This document shows, one piece after another, positions 34,935 through 48,663 of a stretch of 64,000 bases of DNA. Origin of the DNA: Sipunculus nudus (lineage: Eukaryota; Annelida; Sipuncula; Golfingiida; Sipunculidae); assembly GCA_026874595.1 (NCBI GenBank), contig CM049321.1, positions 4,519,479-4,583,478 of the forward strand. Reading direction: 5' to 3'. Position 1 is the first letter of the stretch. Every line of letters starts with the position of its first letter. Made by a program: the position numbers and the translations under genes. The notes beneath the pieces are model-generated. The model was not told the origin of the DNA. It saw nothing but the letters and a program-made list of their open reading frames with translations, and did no database searches.

Positions 34935-37900
34935 GTGTTCTTTTTAAAATTAAGAATGGTGGTGATTACATTTAAAAAAATTGCATATATTCAAATTAGA
35001 TAGCCTTACCTACATAAGTCACTTGCAAACACCAAGTATCTCAATTTGTCTGCAGATGATAATCTCTCTTCTTATCAAAATCAAAAGACTGCCAGACGTT
35101 AAAAAAGTGTTGACCCAGACAGGAGGCAAATGCCAAAATGTGAAATCTGATTAAAACATTGTTTGTGGCTTAAATACAAGGTTGTACAACAGGTGTATTG
35201 TATATTTAACAACACAGGTTTTTGCTGACTTGGCAAGTGTCACAGACCAGATTTCGTCATCTCATGCAAATACTCAGGGCTGAATGCCAACATAGTATAC
35301 ATGTGGATTATGCCATAAATAATGCAAAATACTGTGAGAGGGAGAGTAAATCTTGAAACCTAAACAAATAACTTGATGGGTCTAATAAATAAGGCACCAA
35401 GAGTGTAAGTAATCCATAATAACAATTAATCTCTGGCTCTCACTATTAGTAAACCATCAGTACCTTTCCTTACACATAATCCTGATATCTAATGACTTTT
35501 AAAAGTGTGTACTCAGTAATAAAAGCCAGGTATTAACCAACAAAAAGAGGCAGATTCATGATCTTGGGGATTGGATGTTCCCAGCAACAATAATATGAAA
35601 CATTACGAGTGGTTTCTGATGATGTGTTGAAATCTTTACTGGACTTAATTTGCCCCAGAACTGCATGTTTAGTCCTTTATACATCCCACAATCACAATCT
35701 CTCTAACAAAATGGAAAATTTCCTTTTTTTATTTGTCTAAACGATATTAAATCAACAATCTAAGCACTGATTTAATTAACAAATACAGACATGGTTGTTT
35801 TAATATGTCTCGTAAATATGGGTGAAATAAATAAATAAGTGTGCAATACATTTCTGTTGACACACTTTACAAGATGTATCATCATAAAGTGCTATGAAGT
35901 ATTATATGCTTTGATGATTCAGGTGTTGATATATTCATTAACTTGCCACTCAAGGCAGTTCTCAGTTCTCACACTGTATATTTCTTTACAAGACTTTGCT
36001 AATTAGTTCATGGGTGACCACAGTATTTGGTTGGATGTTGTGCAGCACAAGCAGGGGATTTGACCATGGAATTTAACATTAATCCATCAGACGTTCAGGC
36101 TCACCAAGAACAGAATTAAGAACAACGCAGAGTTGACCGTGACCTTAAGTTAATGTAGAGGTTCAATCATTATTTCCCCAGATTTTCTTTAAAGTGCTGG
36201 CTTGGTTTGATAGTCAGATTCAGGCAAGTGTATCCATTAACATATCGAAAAATAAAATGGAATTTTACCAGTTAAAATTGCAAATACATTTTTCACAAGA
36301 ACGTTTTGAACAGTTTACAAACATCCATGCATATGGCATAATGAAGCCTGAACTGCCACCCTACCACCCCTACTTAAAATGAACTGGTTGGAATAGACTA
36401 ATTACTTGCCTTATGTTATGGGTCATCCCATTTCCATGTAAGGGTCATAGCTCAGACACGGTAATATTATTTGAATCCTGGCCTGCAGGATGTAACGAGT
36501 TAAATGTTATATATAAGCAGAAATAACTTCACATATTAGGAAATAATATTTTACACCTCTTGGTATGTATACAATAACTGTAGGCATCCCATTTCCACCC
36601 CCCCCCCCCCCCAAATTCCCAAAAAGGGAAGGGGGAATGATGAATAAATGTTTCTGCACTTTTTTTACCAAAACAAGTCATGTGCCAGTATGATCAAAGG
36701 TGGTCATGCATCAGTGGTCAGTGGCCAAAATCAAGGTTAGAGGACGCCAGGTAATGTTTGCTCACCTGAGCTGATTAAACTCACCTCAAGGCCACAGTAA
36801 ACATGTTTTATACCAGCTGGTGGCCTTCACCTGACAATGACCTCAAGGCCAACTGGCCTCGGGCTGTAAGCACCTACTTATATAACGGCATACTAACCTG
36901 CTTCACTCATACACTGCAGGTGTGTATATAATGGATATAATATATGAACATTATAATACTCTGTGCTTATGAACCAAATCAACCTAAATAACTCGTAAAC
37001 CAATTATATAGAAATTTATAGCAGAGTTAAATGTTAACTCTTCACAATTGCATATATTTATTCATTCTTTTTTTTTTTCATGTACTGACTGTGTCAGGTA
37101 GGATATATTATGCTTGATATACATATACTGTTTTTAACTACATTCAGTCAAGTCACATATATCAATTAATTAAGCTATATATGAATTTGGTGAAGTCATA
37201 TGTTAAGAATATATTGTGCCATCATTATCTAATGACCATGTAGCTGTTTATAATATGTGGACTTAATTATTTACTTCATTTACTGCCTTTTTTTGATCAC
37301 AAAATTACGATGAAGTCCTTTAATATTGTTTAATTATGAGACAACAGTCATATGGGACCAAACATGGTCACTTTTAATTTCACCATAGGTTATCATCAGG
37401 TCAAGCTTTTTAAACACTTTTTGCTGAAATAGGACCCTGGGCCCAAATGGAACTTACCAATAACAAAGTACTAGTTATTCATCCTAATAAAAGGTGTTTT
37501 TTTTACAAACAAATTTCAAATTGTTAACTTGTTTGTCTGTTACAGTGTCCCCCGTTTAATCTTAACATAAATACTGGTATTTATGGATCCATGCCTCTTT
37601 TATGAATGTGTACTGATTTACTTCTCAATTCAAAAGAACTCATTTTTTATCATTACAAGGACAGACCCACATCATTCCATAGCATGGCACATGATGGTAT
37701 CCAGGATTCATGTAAAATAATAATTTGTGGTCTGACACCAGAAGGGCCCTGGCTCAACCAAAATGCAACTAAGGATCTCAAGCCAAGCTTTTATTAGATA
37801 TTCACTGCTTAAGCGTTAACATTGTACCAGTAGGAACTTTTTATAGACCCACACACTTCAGTCATGCACCCTTTGACATATGTACCCTACAGGTATAGGT

Positions 37901-38600
37901 GCATCATTAACACATACAAAAATTAATATGATGATTCACAATGACAAGTTCCATACACCGGATTCAAGGAAGAAATACTAACTGATGTTTTTTTAAATAG
38001 GATATTTATTGTAATATGGTGAACATTTTTTTCTTCGCCTATGATATGCTCCCCATAACTAAACATTGATTCTTGGAGAGCACTCAAAAGCAACAAGCAT
38101 GGCATCTACTGTACTTCTGTTATATTCTCAACTATATTGTCTGATGGATGATTTTGTGTTCATTTAAGGCAGTGCAAAAACTATTTAAAGCCTGTTAAAA
38201 CAGTTTTAGCAATACCTGTTGGGCATGTGGGATGGACAGACATGCAGACGGGTGGAAGGACGGACAGGCAGAAATGGACTATTTTAGTAGTCCTCCTTCT
38301 TAAAGGACTGAAAGTAAGCCTGGCAATTGGAACATCACTGACTTCTTGTGGAACACTGACATTAACCACATAACGTGGTAACCAAGAAACCCAGTGGTAA
38401 TAACACTGAGTAAAGTTTACCCGTAAGCTAGGTGCATGGTCATCAACGATATTTTCACCATTATAAAGGGGAAGTTACAATACTTATTGTCACAAAATTT
38501 AATGTTCATACTCAGCCAGTGCATAAAAGAACATACCAAAGAAGTCTAGATTATACACTGGGCCTATAAGACAACACCTTATAGCTGGAGCATTATACAT
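34935..38600. other. No gene seen
   Basis: AT-rich. C15 homopolymer at 36598-36612. A GGAAGGACGGACAGG run at 38250 may be a solo 3' end of a hairpin/ACGG element. No exon recognised. Confidence 0.45.
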
Positions 38601-38667
38601 TAATGCAAAGTTGGTTTCATGAGGGTTGCTAATGCTGCACATGCATAACACAAGTTTCTAAACTTAC

Positions 38668-38854
38668 CAAGAGAAGTGAAACCCAGAGAGGACAGGCAAC
38701 TACAGGAACATGTACATCCTAACAGACTCAAGAGATCCTTCAGCTCGCTGTGAAACCCAAGTCCCACAGGGACTGCCCAGGTTCACCAGCCCACTGGTCT
38801 CTGAGCGGAGGTTAGGTAGAAGAGACCACTACACATGCCCAGAGGTTATATATA
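38668..38854 (-). promoter_or_regulatory. Candidate minus-strand TATA promoter and first exon
   Basis: On minus, GTCAGGCAGTATATATAA (TATA at 38854-38846) is followed by a mixed-composition stretch and then CTCTTG|GTAAGT, a good donor, at 38668. A non-coding first exon of about 150 nt would fit the need for an upstream 5' exon of NAGS, 23 kb away. TATA strings and GTAAGT are both common by chance in AT-rich DNA, so this is only a candidate. Confidence 0.25.
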
Positions 38855-40284
38855 CTGCCTGACAATCTGTTAAGGTGATACAGGTCAGCTTATAACTGGC
38901 CCTATTCAAGGTCACCAGGGCAGTCATCTGTGCAAATAACACCTGGTCATGCACCTACAATGCAGAGACCAATGTTCTATGAATGGTCTATATGTGTGGT
39001 CTACTGCAATGTGTGTAATACTAATCTGATTCAAGAATCTGTGTGTCTATGACTGTGTGTATATTTCAGAGGTGTGCCAGTTAATTGATTAAATATTGAT
39101 GGTCGGTCGCTTTCTTTCATAATTGATGAAATCTAAATGTAGCTTAATGTAGGTAGTGTGTGTATTCTTAACTGATTTATATATGTTTGTGTGTCTATAA
39201 CAATGTGTGTGCATATTTGCATATAATATATATCAATGATTTCTATCAATTGATTGTAATTTTTTTTATTATTTGCATTACTGATCTCTAATGATTATAA
39301 ATGTGTACACATCCAAAGAAGTCACATTATCTGGATAAAATATTCTAATTTGTCAAGAGATTTATGAAAGATGAAGCACAAAATAGCAAACAAAATTGTG
39401 CCATTTCCCCACCTTTCAAATGATGTACAAATTTACTCAGTCAATATTTTATATATAATTCTTTTCAGCATATTTTACAGTCATCATATGGTACATCAAA
39501 CCATCAAAAATCATCAGTCATTTTTTTTAATTTTCAATCATCGTATAAGATTCCTACCACATGTATTTATGATGGAATATGTTTTTAATGACAACTATTA
39601 GTTTAAATTAATCACAATTTTTTTTTTAATTTTAAATATGTATCCTGAGTGAACTGCTTAAAAATTATCATTACGCAATAAGCAACTAGTCTTTACTGTT
39701 AAGAACAGAAATACTGCTCACTTTTTCTTGTTCTAAATAAAATACCGAAGTTACCCACAATAAAACAACTTTATAAAAGGTAACTTATATATTAGCACAC
39801 TTATCAATGAAAATTAACCATTTCAATTATGAAAACAATCTGAATTGCTTACCAATGATTTCAGTTGCACTGGGACTTAAGAAGGTTTGCAAAATCTGAT
39901 CAGTCAATAGGTTTGTCTAAGATCATATAAAAAATACTGTATGTAGGAAAAATGAACCATGTCATGCCTGTTTTACCAAAGACACCTTGGTCACAGTAAG
40001 CATTAGTACATAAAGACCAAAAGCCCACAAGGACTACAATCAATATCACAGACATACAGATATCCTAAAATAACTTGCTTGGTTCTGCTTCAGGGACCAA
40101 GTTCTATTGATGGCGTGTCCATCAAACGCTACAGGAATAACTAATCAAACACCAGTGGACTATCCCCACTGCATCTCCCCCCCCCCCCACCCCCACCCCT
40201 CTAACTCTCTGTATCAAAGATTTCCCATTAAACACTCTGTCATGTTTTCTCCCTGGTCTCTGACCTGGCTACTGTTATTAAAGA

Positions 40285-40445
40285 CACACCAATAAAGATT
40301 GCAGTGAGATTTGTGATGTTTGCTAAAGAAACCAGGACATAAACTTATCTCTTGGCTAACAGTATTAAGGGAACTCTAATAAAGAATGTAGTGAGATTTG
40401 TAATGTTTGCTATTAAAGAAACCAGGACATAAACTTATCCCTTGA
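40285..40445 (+). repeat. Tandem duplication, about 95 bp
   Basis: AATAAAGATTGCAGTGAGATTTG...AAAGAAACCAGGACATAAAC in slightly different form occurs at about 40292 and 40380. Confidence 0.75.
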
Positions 40446-40617
40446 TGCCCAGGCTTTATCTTATCTTTATTCAGCATCTTCCTCATTCTACCCCTGAATC
40501 AATGTTTATCTGATTGATACTGACTGCACATTTATTAAATCAACCACGCACTATAAAAATGAAACTCATTATCCTATGGTGAGGTTACCTAGGTCAAAGA
40601 ATCAAGCAAAAAGAGAT

Positions 40618-40618
<1 letters not shown>

Positions 40619-40650
<32 letters not shown>

Positions 40651-40660
40651 ATATATACAA
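40619..40660. repeat. (TA)n(TG)n(TA)n microsatellite
   Basis: Simple repeat just before a partial CAATGGAACC MITE end and the large element at 40806. Confidence 0.85.
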
Positions 40661-40805
40661 TGGAACCTATTTGAAACACCACCCTTTAGTTAACTGAACA
40701 AAATCACATGACTACAAGTATAATTGAGTCTGACCTGTCTACATATATATATATATAAAAGTGGTGAATGTAATTACGGGTTGGTATGCAAGAGGGTATG
40801 CATTT

Positions 40806-43800
40806 TTAGCTCAGCTGACTGAAAGTCATCTGAGCTATAGCGATCACTCTTTGTCCGTCGTCCGTCTGTCCGTCTGTCCGTCTGTCCGTCCGTTAACCAG
40901 GCACAAATCGTAACCGCTGGACCTAGAACCTTGTAACTTGGGATTCTGAGAGGTCCATAAAAAATCTCCTTGGAAACCAGAAATTAGGTCTCTGTTACCC
41001 ATATCCTTCGAGCTATGTGGCCCCAAAGTACCCCCCAGAAAAGTCAAAAATTTCATACAAAAACTTCAATATCTCATTAACTACTTGACTGATGGTCATG
41101 ATTTTTGGCATACATATTGATCATGAGATGTTACATCACTTCCTGCAGACTGGTGGCCCCAACTGTATTTTTCGATTTTTTACGAATTTTTTTCTCTATT
41201 TTTGAGACCTTTGAGGATGCTGTCATCTGTTAGCGTGGCACAAATCGTAACGACTGGACCTAGAATCTTCATTTTCAAAACACTGAGAGACCTATGAAAA
41301 GTCTCCATGGAAACCAGAATCTTAATTCTTGACACACTGAGAGGTCCATGAAAAATCTCCTTGGAAACCAGAAATTAGGTCTCTGTTACCCATATCCTTC
41401 GAGCTATGGGGCCCCAAAGTACCCCCCAGAATAGTAAAAAATTTCATACAAAAACTTCAATATTTCAATAACTACATCACTGATGGTCTTCATTTTTGGC
41501 ATACATATTGATCATGAGATGTTCGATCAGTTCCTGCAGACTGGTGGCGCCACCTGTACTGTTTGATTTTTTACGATTTTTTCCTCTATTTTTGAGACCT
41601 TTGAGGATGCGGTCATCTGTTAGCGTGGCACAAATCGTAACGACTGGACCTAGAATCTTCATTTTCAAAACACTGAGAGACCTATGAAAAGTCTCCATGG
41701 AAACCAGAAATTAGGTCTCTGTTACCCATATCCTTCGAGCTATGGGGCCCAAAATTACCCCCCAGAATAGTCAAAAATTTCATACAAAAACTTCAATATC
41801 TCATTAACTACATCACTGATGGTCATGATTTTCGACATACATATTGATCATGAGATGTTTCATCAGTTTGTGCAGACTGGTGGCGCCACCTGTATTTTTC
41901 AATGTTCACTAATTGTTTTCTCCATTTTTGAGACCTTTAAGGATGTAGTTCTCTGTCAACAGGGTACAAATCGTAACGACTGGACCTAGAATCTTCGTTC
42001 TTGACACACAGGGAGACCCATGATAAGTCTCCATGGAAACCTGAAATTTGGTCTCTGTTACCCATATCCTTTGAGCTATGGCACTCCAAAGTACAGCTCA
42101 GAATAATGGAAAATTTGATACAAAAGCTAAAGTATCTGAACAACTAATGCAGAGATAACCATAATTGTTTGCATGGATATTGATCATGGAGTGTTTCATT
42201 AGTTTCTGCAGACTGGTGGCACCACCTGTATTTGTTCGGTTTTTTTTACGAAATTTTTCTGTATTTTTGAGACCTTTAAAGATATGAACATCTGTTAACA
42301 GGGCACAAATCATAAAAACTGGACCAAGAATCTTCATTCTTGACACACAGGGAGACCCATGAAAAGTCTCCATGGAAACTTGAAATTAGGTCTCTGTTAC
42401 CCATATTCTTTAAGCTGTATGGGTCCAAAATACCCCCCCCCCCAGAATAATGGAAAATTTGATACAAAAACTGCAGTATTTCAATAACTACAACACTGAT
42501 GGTCATGATTTTCGGCATACATATTGATCATGAGCTGTTTCATCAGTTTCTGCAGACTGGGTGTGCCACCTCTATTTTTTTTGAAATTTTTACGAATTTT
42601 TTTTCTTTTTTTTGAGACCTTTAAAGATGTGGTTATCTGTCAACAGGGTACAAATCGCAACAACTGGACCTAGAATCTTCATTCTTGTCATGCAAGGAGG
42701 CCCATGAAAGGTGCCTGTGGAAACTTGAAATTAGGTCTCTGTTACCCATATCCTTCAAGCTATAGGACTCCGAAGTATCCCTCAGAATAATGGACAATTT
42801 GATACAAAAACTGAAGTATCTGAACAACTAATGCAGAGATCACCATGATTTTTTGCATGGATATTGACCATTAAGTGTTTTTATTAGTTTCTGCAGACTG
42901 GTGGAGCCACCTGTATTTTTGTATCCGCCAAAACGAAGTTTTGCGGATACTGTGTTTTTGACCGAGTTCCTCCACAGCAGCGGCGTTCGTTTCCTGAGAG
43001 CTCCTCGGAGACTAATGGACCGATTTTTCCCAAACTAACACCTATTATCGGGTCACATGTGAACTGGTGCCTAACCAATTTGCGTTGACCTCTGACCTTT
43101 CCTCTCTATCCAGTGTCCATTTGTGGGTCTGTTTCCACTCATAAACCCTCATATCTCGGGAACCGTTTGACCGATCAGGAAATAAAATTGATACAAATGT
43201 AGCCCTTGGATTGCTTTATAACATACACAAAAAATGGTGGCGCCACCTGTAACCATGTTTGCACAGTGTCCATCTGTTCATCTGCCTTGGGTTAAAATCA
43301 CTCATATCTCTGCAGTGAATTGACTAATTCACCTGAAATTCGTCATGCGTATACATCCAGGATAGCTTTCTTGATTTTATGACAGGTGGCGCCACCTACG
43401 TTCACGTTCACGCTGATGACATCCAAGCTTAAATCTTGGGAACCGTTTGACCAATCAGGAAATAAAATTTATACAAATGTAGCCCTTTGATAGCTCTGTA
43501 ACATACACAAAAAATGGTGGCGCCACCTGTAACAATGTTTGTAACAATGTTTGCGTCTGTCTGTTAGTCTGCCGTGGCCTAAAATCACTCATTTCTCTGT
43601 AGTGGTTCGACATAACTGCCTAAAATTTTGCAGGTTTATACATCGTGGACAGCTTTCTTGATTTTATGACAGGTGGCGCCACCTACATTCTAGTTAACGC
43701 TGCACACATCCAAGCTCATATCTCAGGAACCATTTGACCGATTGGGCCAAAATTGTGCATGTGTTTAGATCTCACATAGGTCTTTATCATACACAAAACT

Positions 43801-44280
43801 GGAGGGGTTACCTGCAAAGATTTTTGCACAGTGTTTGTCTGTTTGTCTGCCATGGGCAAAAATCGCTCATATACATGTAGTGGTTTGACTTTTCTGCCTA
43901 AAATTTTGCAGGTGTATACAACTTGGACAGCTTTCTGGATTTGTGGTAGGTGGCACAACCTACATACACATTTAGGCTGCAGACATCCATGCTAATATGC
44001 AACATACCTCACTCTATTTCCCCTTGCCACTCAATCCATGCCTCACTATCCGATTTTGGCAGATACATGTAGTCACTTGTCGGTTACCCGTATTCTAGTT
44101 TTAAAAGTTTACACATTTTTCTCTATTTTTGAGATATATAAATACAGACTAAATCTTGGCCTGTTGGTTAATCTGTTTGATGCTTCAGTTGAATGGGTAT
44201 ATACTACCATTCTAATGATAAAATTTCCTTTTGCGAATCTCTTCCCAGTCAGCTGAGCGTCATGACCCATGGGTCACTTG
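40806..44280 (-). mobile_element. Hairpin-ended tandem-array element, interrupted by a nested one
   Basis: The left end is a stem-loop AGCTCAGCTGAC-tgaaa-GTCATCTGAGCT, followed by TCCGTCGTCCGTCTGTCCGT-type repeats. The right end carries AGTCAGCTGAGC, an exact 12-base inverted match to GCTCAGCTGACT at the left, then the perfect palindrome TGACCCATGGGTCA (44263-44276). Between are about six core units (marker GAGCTATG near 41006, 41399, 41731, 42068, 42407, 42753; spacing 332-393 bp). In minus orientation the order is core, ACGG run, hairpin, TAAAAA, the same layout as 21192-22914. A second element interrupts it at 42921-44067. Non-coding. Confidence 0.8.
42921..44067 (+). mobile_element. Nested element with GTATCCGCCAAAAC hairpin end
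   Basis: Starts with a near-perfect hairpin GTATCCGCCAAAAC-GAA-GTTTTGCGGATAC. The right end TTTTGGCAGATAC is an inverted match to GTATCCGCCAAAA. Inside are three core units of about 285-290 bp (AACCGTTTGACCGATCAGGA-like blocks near 43160, 43440 and 43725). Sequence of the outer element's type resumes after it (TTTTTCTCTATTTTTGAGA), which supports nesting. Confidence 0.7.
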
Positions 44281-44587
44281 TTTTAAAAAGCCTTTTACAT
44301 TAATACAACGCTGCCTTACTAGGTCAGACCAAAGAAAACCAGAACAATACAAAGCCACTTGTTCTATATAGAGAGATAACAAATCACCTTATCACCTTAT
44401 CTCTGAAGTGCAAAGTTTTTAAGGAAGTTCATTCAATACCTCAAATGATAATATATGTAAGGTCTGGGATAAAAACTAGTAACATTAAACTGAAAAATGT
44501 AATCTTCCAGACCTGTACCATTATTGACAATACATTTGAATGAAAGCAAATACAAAAATTTGTGAGTTGCAATACTGAGGTAATGTG

Positions 44588-45066
44588 CAAAGGGGTGTAA
44601 CAGTTCAACGAGTAATCAATACATTTAATTCCAACCTCTCGATTAAATTATAATCAATTCTCAACCTCTGAAACAACCAGTTATGATTATTATTTTATGC
44701 AAGCACTACCCCAGAACTCTGAGAAAGCTGTCAATGTTGATGGAGCACTCTACAATGTTGAGAAAATTTATTGTGTATGTGCTCAAGATATAGTTTTGTT
44801 TCTCACCTGTAAAGCACTCAACTCACATAGAAATGAAAATGGCAGCAACAATCATTTATATATCAATTATATTTTCCCTTTACTTTCAATATTAACTGCA
44901 ATCTGCTTTAGTAAAATATAATTTATTTTACAAGAAGGTATGAAATTTTGTACTATTAATTAGTAACAAGAATTACTGGAAGTATTAATTAAATCGAGAA
45001 TCAAATAAAAGGTAAAGAATTGATTAAATGAATCAATTTAAAGGCCGCACAACTCACAGGCCTTTC
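44588..45066 (+). mobile_element. hAT-like MITE family, most complete copy
   Basis: Starts AGGGGTGTAACAGTTCAACG and ends GCACAACTCACAGGCCTTTC. Interior blocks are shared with 20066 and 30600 (TCGATTAAATTATAATCAAT, AACCTCTGAAACAACC, TTTTATGCAAGCACTACC). About 480 bp, non-coding. Confidence 0.7.
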
Positions 45067-47660
45067 GTGCATTAAATTACTAGTTTATAAATAAATAACC
45101 AATCTAATATGCTGAAATGAAAAATCATTAAACACTTTCTATCTTGAATTAAATTAAGCATATATACTTGACTTAACACTTTAAAAGCTTTACAGCCAGT
45201 GCCCTCTCCTGGCCATGGTCATAATCAGTATAATAGAAATCACTCAAAAGAGCACATACCTCCACCTGTCAGTGTGAACACAAAAGTTTTATGAATGATA
45301 AACCAAACCTTCAATACATTAACAATACTTGCTTAGTTGCTTTATGTTGCAACATATTAGTATCAATTGTCTCCACCAGGAGGCCATGCATTCATTCCCA
45401 TACCGGTGTGTATTTTCACAACATAGCTTACACAAATTCATGATTGAAATTTTCTGCACATAATGGGAATAAACTATAGAAGGGTCAATCAGATTTTGGT
45501 TTTGATCAGGCTCATAATCCAGATCCAAGAAGAACTTTCAGGAATATATTCACAAATGTTTAGTCACATTTATATGCACAATTTAACATGGAAATATAGG
45601 CTAAATATGTGAATGCAAGCACTTGTTTGGGAACATATGGACCGATGAATCTGGGAATATGGGCCCATAAATGAATGAAAACACAGGTTGAAGTGTACCC
45701 CACATGGCAGAGGCCTGCATTCCTGAGAATGCATATACATTTCTGGTTATTACTGGAAGTGTTTATACACAGCCAACCCCTTTATTAGCTACCATGTCAT
45801 CACAAATACTTGATGTTATCACACTGAAAAAAAGTGAAAGCTGTGATAGAGATCCATAAGACCTGCTGTACAAGTACTTCTCTGTTATGAGCAAAATCCC
45901 TGGTCTCAGGTGTCTGTAAAACATTACTGATTACTGAATGCAATTTTCCTTTTGCATCAACTGATATATCGATATAAAGTTCCAGCCATGTATATAAGTA
46001 TACATATACATTATTTTATAGCAATACATGTATACCTACAGACCCTTTAATGGTTTACACATGTACATCTTGACAGGAATAGCTTGTTCACTAAGTGATA
46101 ACGAGTATGTTCTAGTAGTACAGGTAAGCAGAAAGAAAGAAACCACCAGCCCCAAATGATGGTCTATAAATACCTGCCTTGCCTACATACAGGTGTAGGC
46201 CACCCTAACATGATAATATCAAAATAGTATTAAGCACTAATTATTAAACCTAAAAGTTGGTACTCGTAAGTACAAACAATTTATTATTGTGAAGACAATA
46301 AAGATAAAGATGTCTACATAACAGGTTGTCTTCTTGAAGACACACCATTGTAAATAATCTGGGTCAGGACTGACAAGTGAGGGACTGTAATACGACTAGC
46401 CGGGCCATGAAGCTCCTAGTTTTTATCAGGTTCTACAGGCCTAGAGGTATGATCAATGCTACTGCAGTTGACATGCAACTCGGTTAAACAAACTCAAGAC
46501 TCTGTTCTGTAGTTGGTTTCAATTTGCCATATTAAATTTCACATTTGTTCATGTTCAGAGTTTTCCTGTGGGTTCCATTATCATGATATCAGTATACAAT
46601 AAATGCATGCACAGAGTATACCCATTTTTATATTATGAATGGTTTCATATGCAATGTGTATATATGTGTGTCAAATTTAACCATTTCACAGGGACCACAG
46701 TAAATAGTGAATATATGTAGAATCCTCGTTCATTTTTGACAAATACTACAAAATACCTTATATCATTATATTGATGTTATTTATAATATCAATCTTTCTG
46801 CCTATTGACTATAGATTCTACATAAAAAAATGTATTTATACAAAAAGCCATTGAGGCTACAGGTCAACTGGTCACCTGTGAAGATGGAGACCTTATTCAC
46901 GAATATTTACTTTTACTGATAACTTCACTTTCACTAAAATCATGAATTTGAAATCCAAGTGAAAAAATAGTGAACCATAGTTTTTCAAGAAATATAGACC
47001 AATAGCATAAATGATTTAGGGCTTCGACAGCTCTGTCTAATATTTTCACTGAATGATAAAATCTTAAAGCTGCCTATTCACTTACCTTTTAAAAAGAATT
47101 TATGTGATTTTTGGCTTCTTCTGTGTATATATTAATGATCTAAGGGTAATTTTGGTCATGAAAAGTTCTTATAAAGCCTCTGTGAAGGATGTGTGAACTT
47201 TTTCATCAACAATGTATTTGTAAACATACCAATGTTGACATAAAGGAAAATCATGTCCATAACCTTAGGTGGTAGGTTACATACATGCAGAGGTAGATAG
47301 GTCACTTGTTGCAAAACACCATTTGCAAAGCTCTGGCTTATCGGACTTGCTGCCAGGCAGTTGACCTTGTGATTATTTCGGCGGGCACCTACATATTATA
47401 AACACCTTGATATAAACAAAACAAGCAGCCTGTGTGCGGTGATATCTCTGTTTTCTGCGCTATTTTTTATAAAAGCTCCAAGGGATTACCTTTTCTAAAT
47501 AAAGGTCAGATAAGTAAAAAGGCCCCTTTAAGAATAATAATTATACCATCATCATAAGTATTCACTCCGGAATTCAACAGAGCTTTGATAACAGGCACCC
47601 ACAGGTGGCACTTTTAACTGAATAAGACTTATCAGGGCTTGACATTAACTTATGAAAATA
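45067..47660. other. No gene seen
   Basis: AT-rich. 46510-46700 and 46860-46985 show fragments like the ACTGTGGT MITE family (GTAGTTGGTTTCAATTTG; GGGACCACAGTA; TTATTCACGAATATTTAC). Confidence 0.45.
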
Positions 47661-47803
47661 CAGTGGAACCCCACAATTACAACCAAGTGGTTGTATTTGT
47701 GAAACTCTAAATTACCTGGATCATATGTTCGGGACCAAGAAAAGTGGTCGTAATTGTGGGGGTGGTCCTAATTGCGGGGTGGTCGGAATGCGGGGTTCCA
47801 CTG
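47661..47803. mobile_element. TA-flanked MITE, CAGTGGAACCCC ends
   Basis: Left end CAGTGGAACCCCACAATTAC, right end the complement of CAGTGGAACCCCGCATTCCG, with TA immediately outside on both sides. 143 bp. Partial relatives lie at 32235 and 40660. Tc1/mariner-type non-autonomous element. Confidence 0.88.
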
Positions 47804-48663
47804 TACTTGCTCAATCAGGCAAGTGACATCTAGCTTTCACTTGCCCTTCATGAATTTTTACTTGTCCTACAAATATTATTGCTTGTATCTAAGATCACAA
47901 AGATCCTTTTTCAAGCCTTTACTTGGGTAAAGGTGTAGGTTGGACCCACTTGCCCGTTTGGGCAAGTAGGAGGAGACTTCTAGTTGCCCTTCCACTATTT
48001 TCTAGGCAAGGGGTTATCTGTTAATGTCTAGCCCTGCTTATATTGGTGAAGATAAACACTTCAGTATAAAATTTAACATTTAAAGGTAGACCTGCATTTT
48101 TCATCATATTCTGTCAAAGAAAAACAAATTTTCTTCTGACATTTTACAGTATTTTTATCTATGGGAACTTGCAGAAATACCCAATACATACTATACAAAT
48201 ACTTTATGAATAAAGTCAAGAACATAAATTTACTGACTTACTAGAGCTAAAGCCTTGGATGACTGAAGCTTATTTATTGTTTTGTTAATGTCGTAAGCAT
48301 GATCTTGACATATTTTGCTCCAAAACTACTGTTTAATGGCAAATTATCTAACAATCTTCAAGTATATATTGTATTAGATACAGCAGCAATGGACAAATAA
48401 GAATTATAACTGAATGTAAACCATACCAATGTGCTGTGGACTGTCTGCTTCAGAGTAGCAAGAGGTCGACCTCAACAAGGGACTCCATATAGAGACCCAC
48501 TCTAGCGTAACTGGTACTGCTTCTTACACAATATGTATGCTTTTACATGTGACCCTGAGTTTATGTAAAGTGTAACACTGTCATGTCCTATTTTATTCAG
48601 TTACCAGACCTTATCTTTACACATCTTTACATGTGAACTCTGCTGATACAGTGCTCTATGCAT

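Noticed and set aside
41477-43078. Several minus-strand open frames of 63-91 codons with similar sequence (METFHGS...LGPV)
   Set aside because: They recur because they sit on the tandem core units of the element at 40806-44280; each is broken differently.
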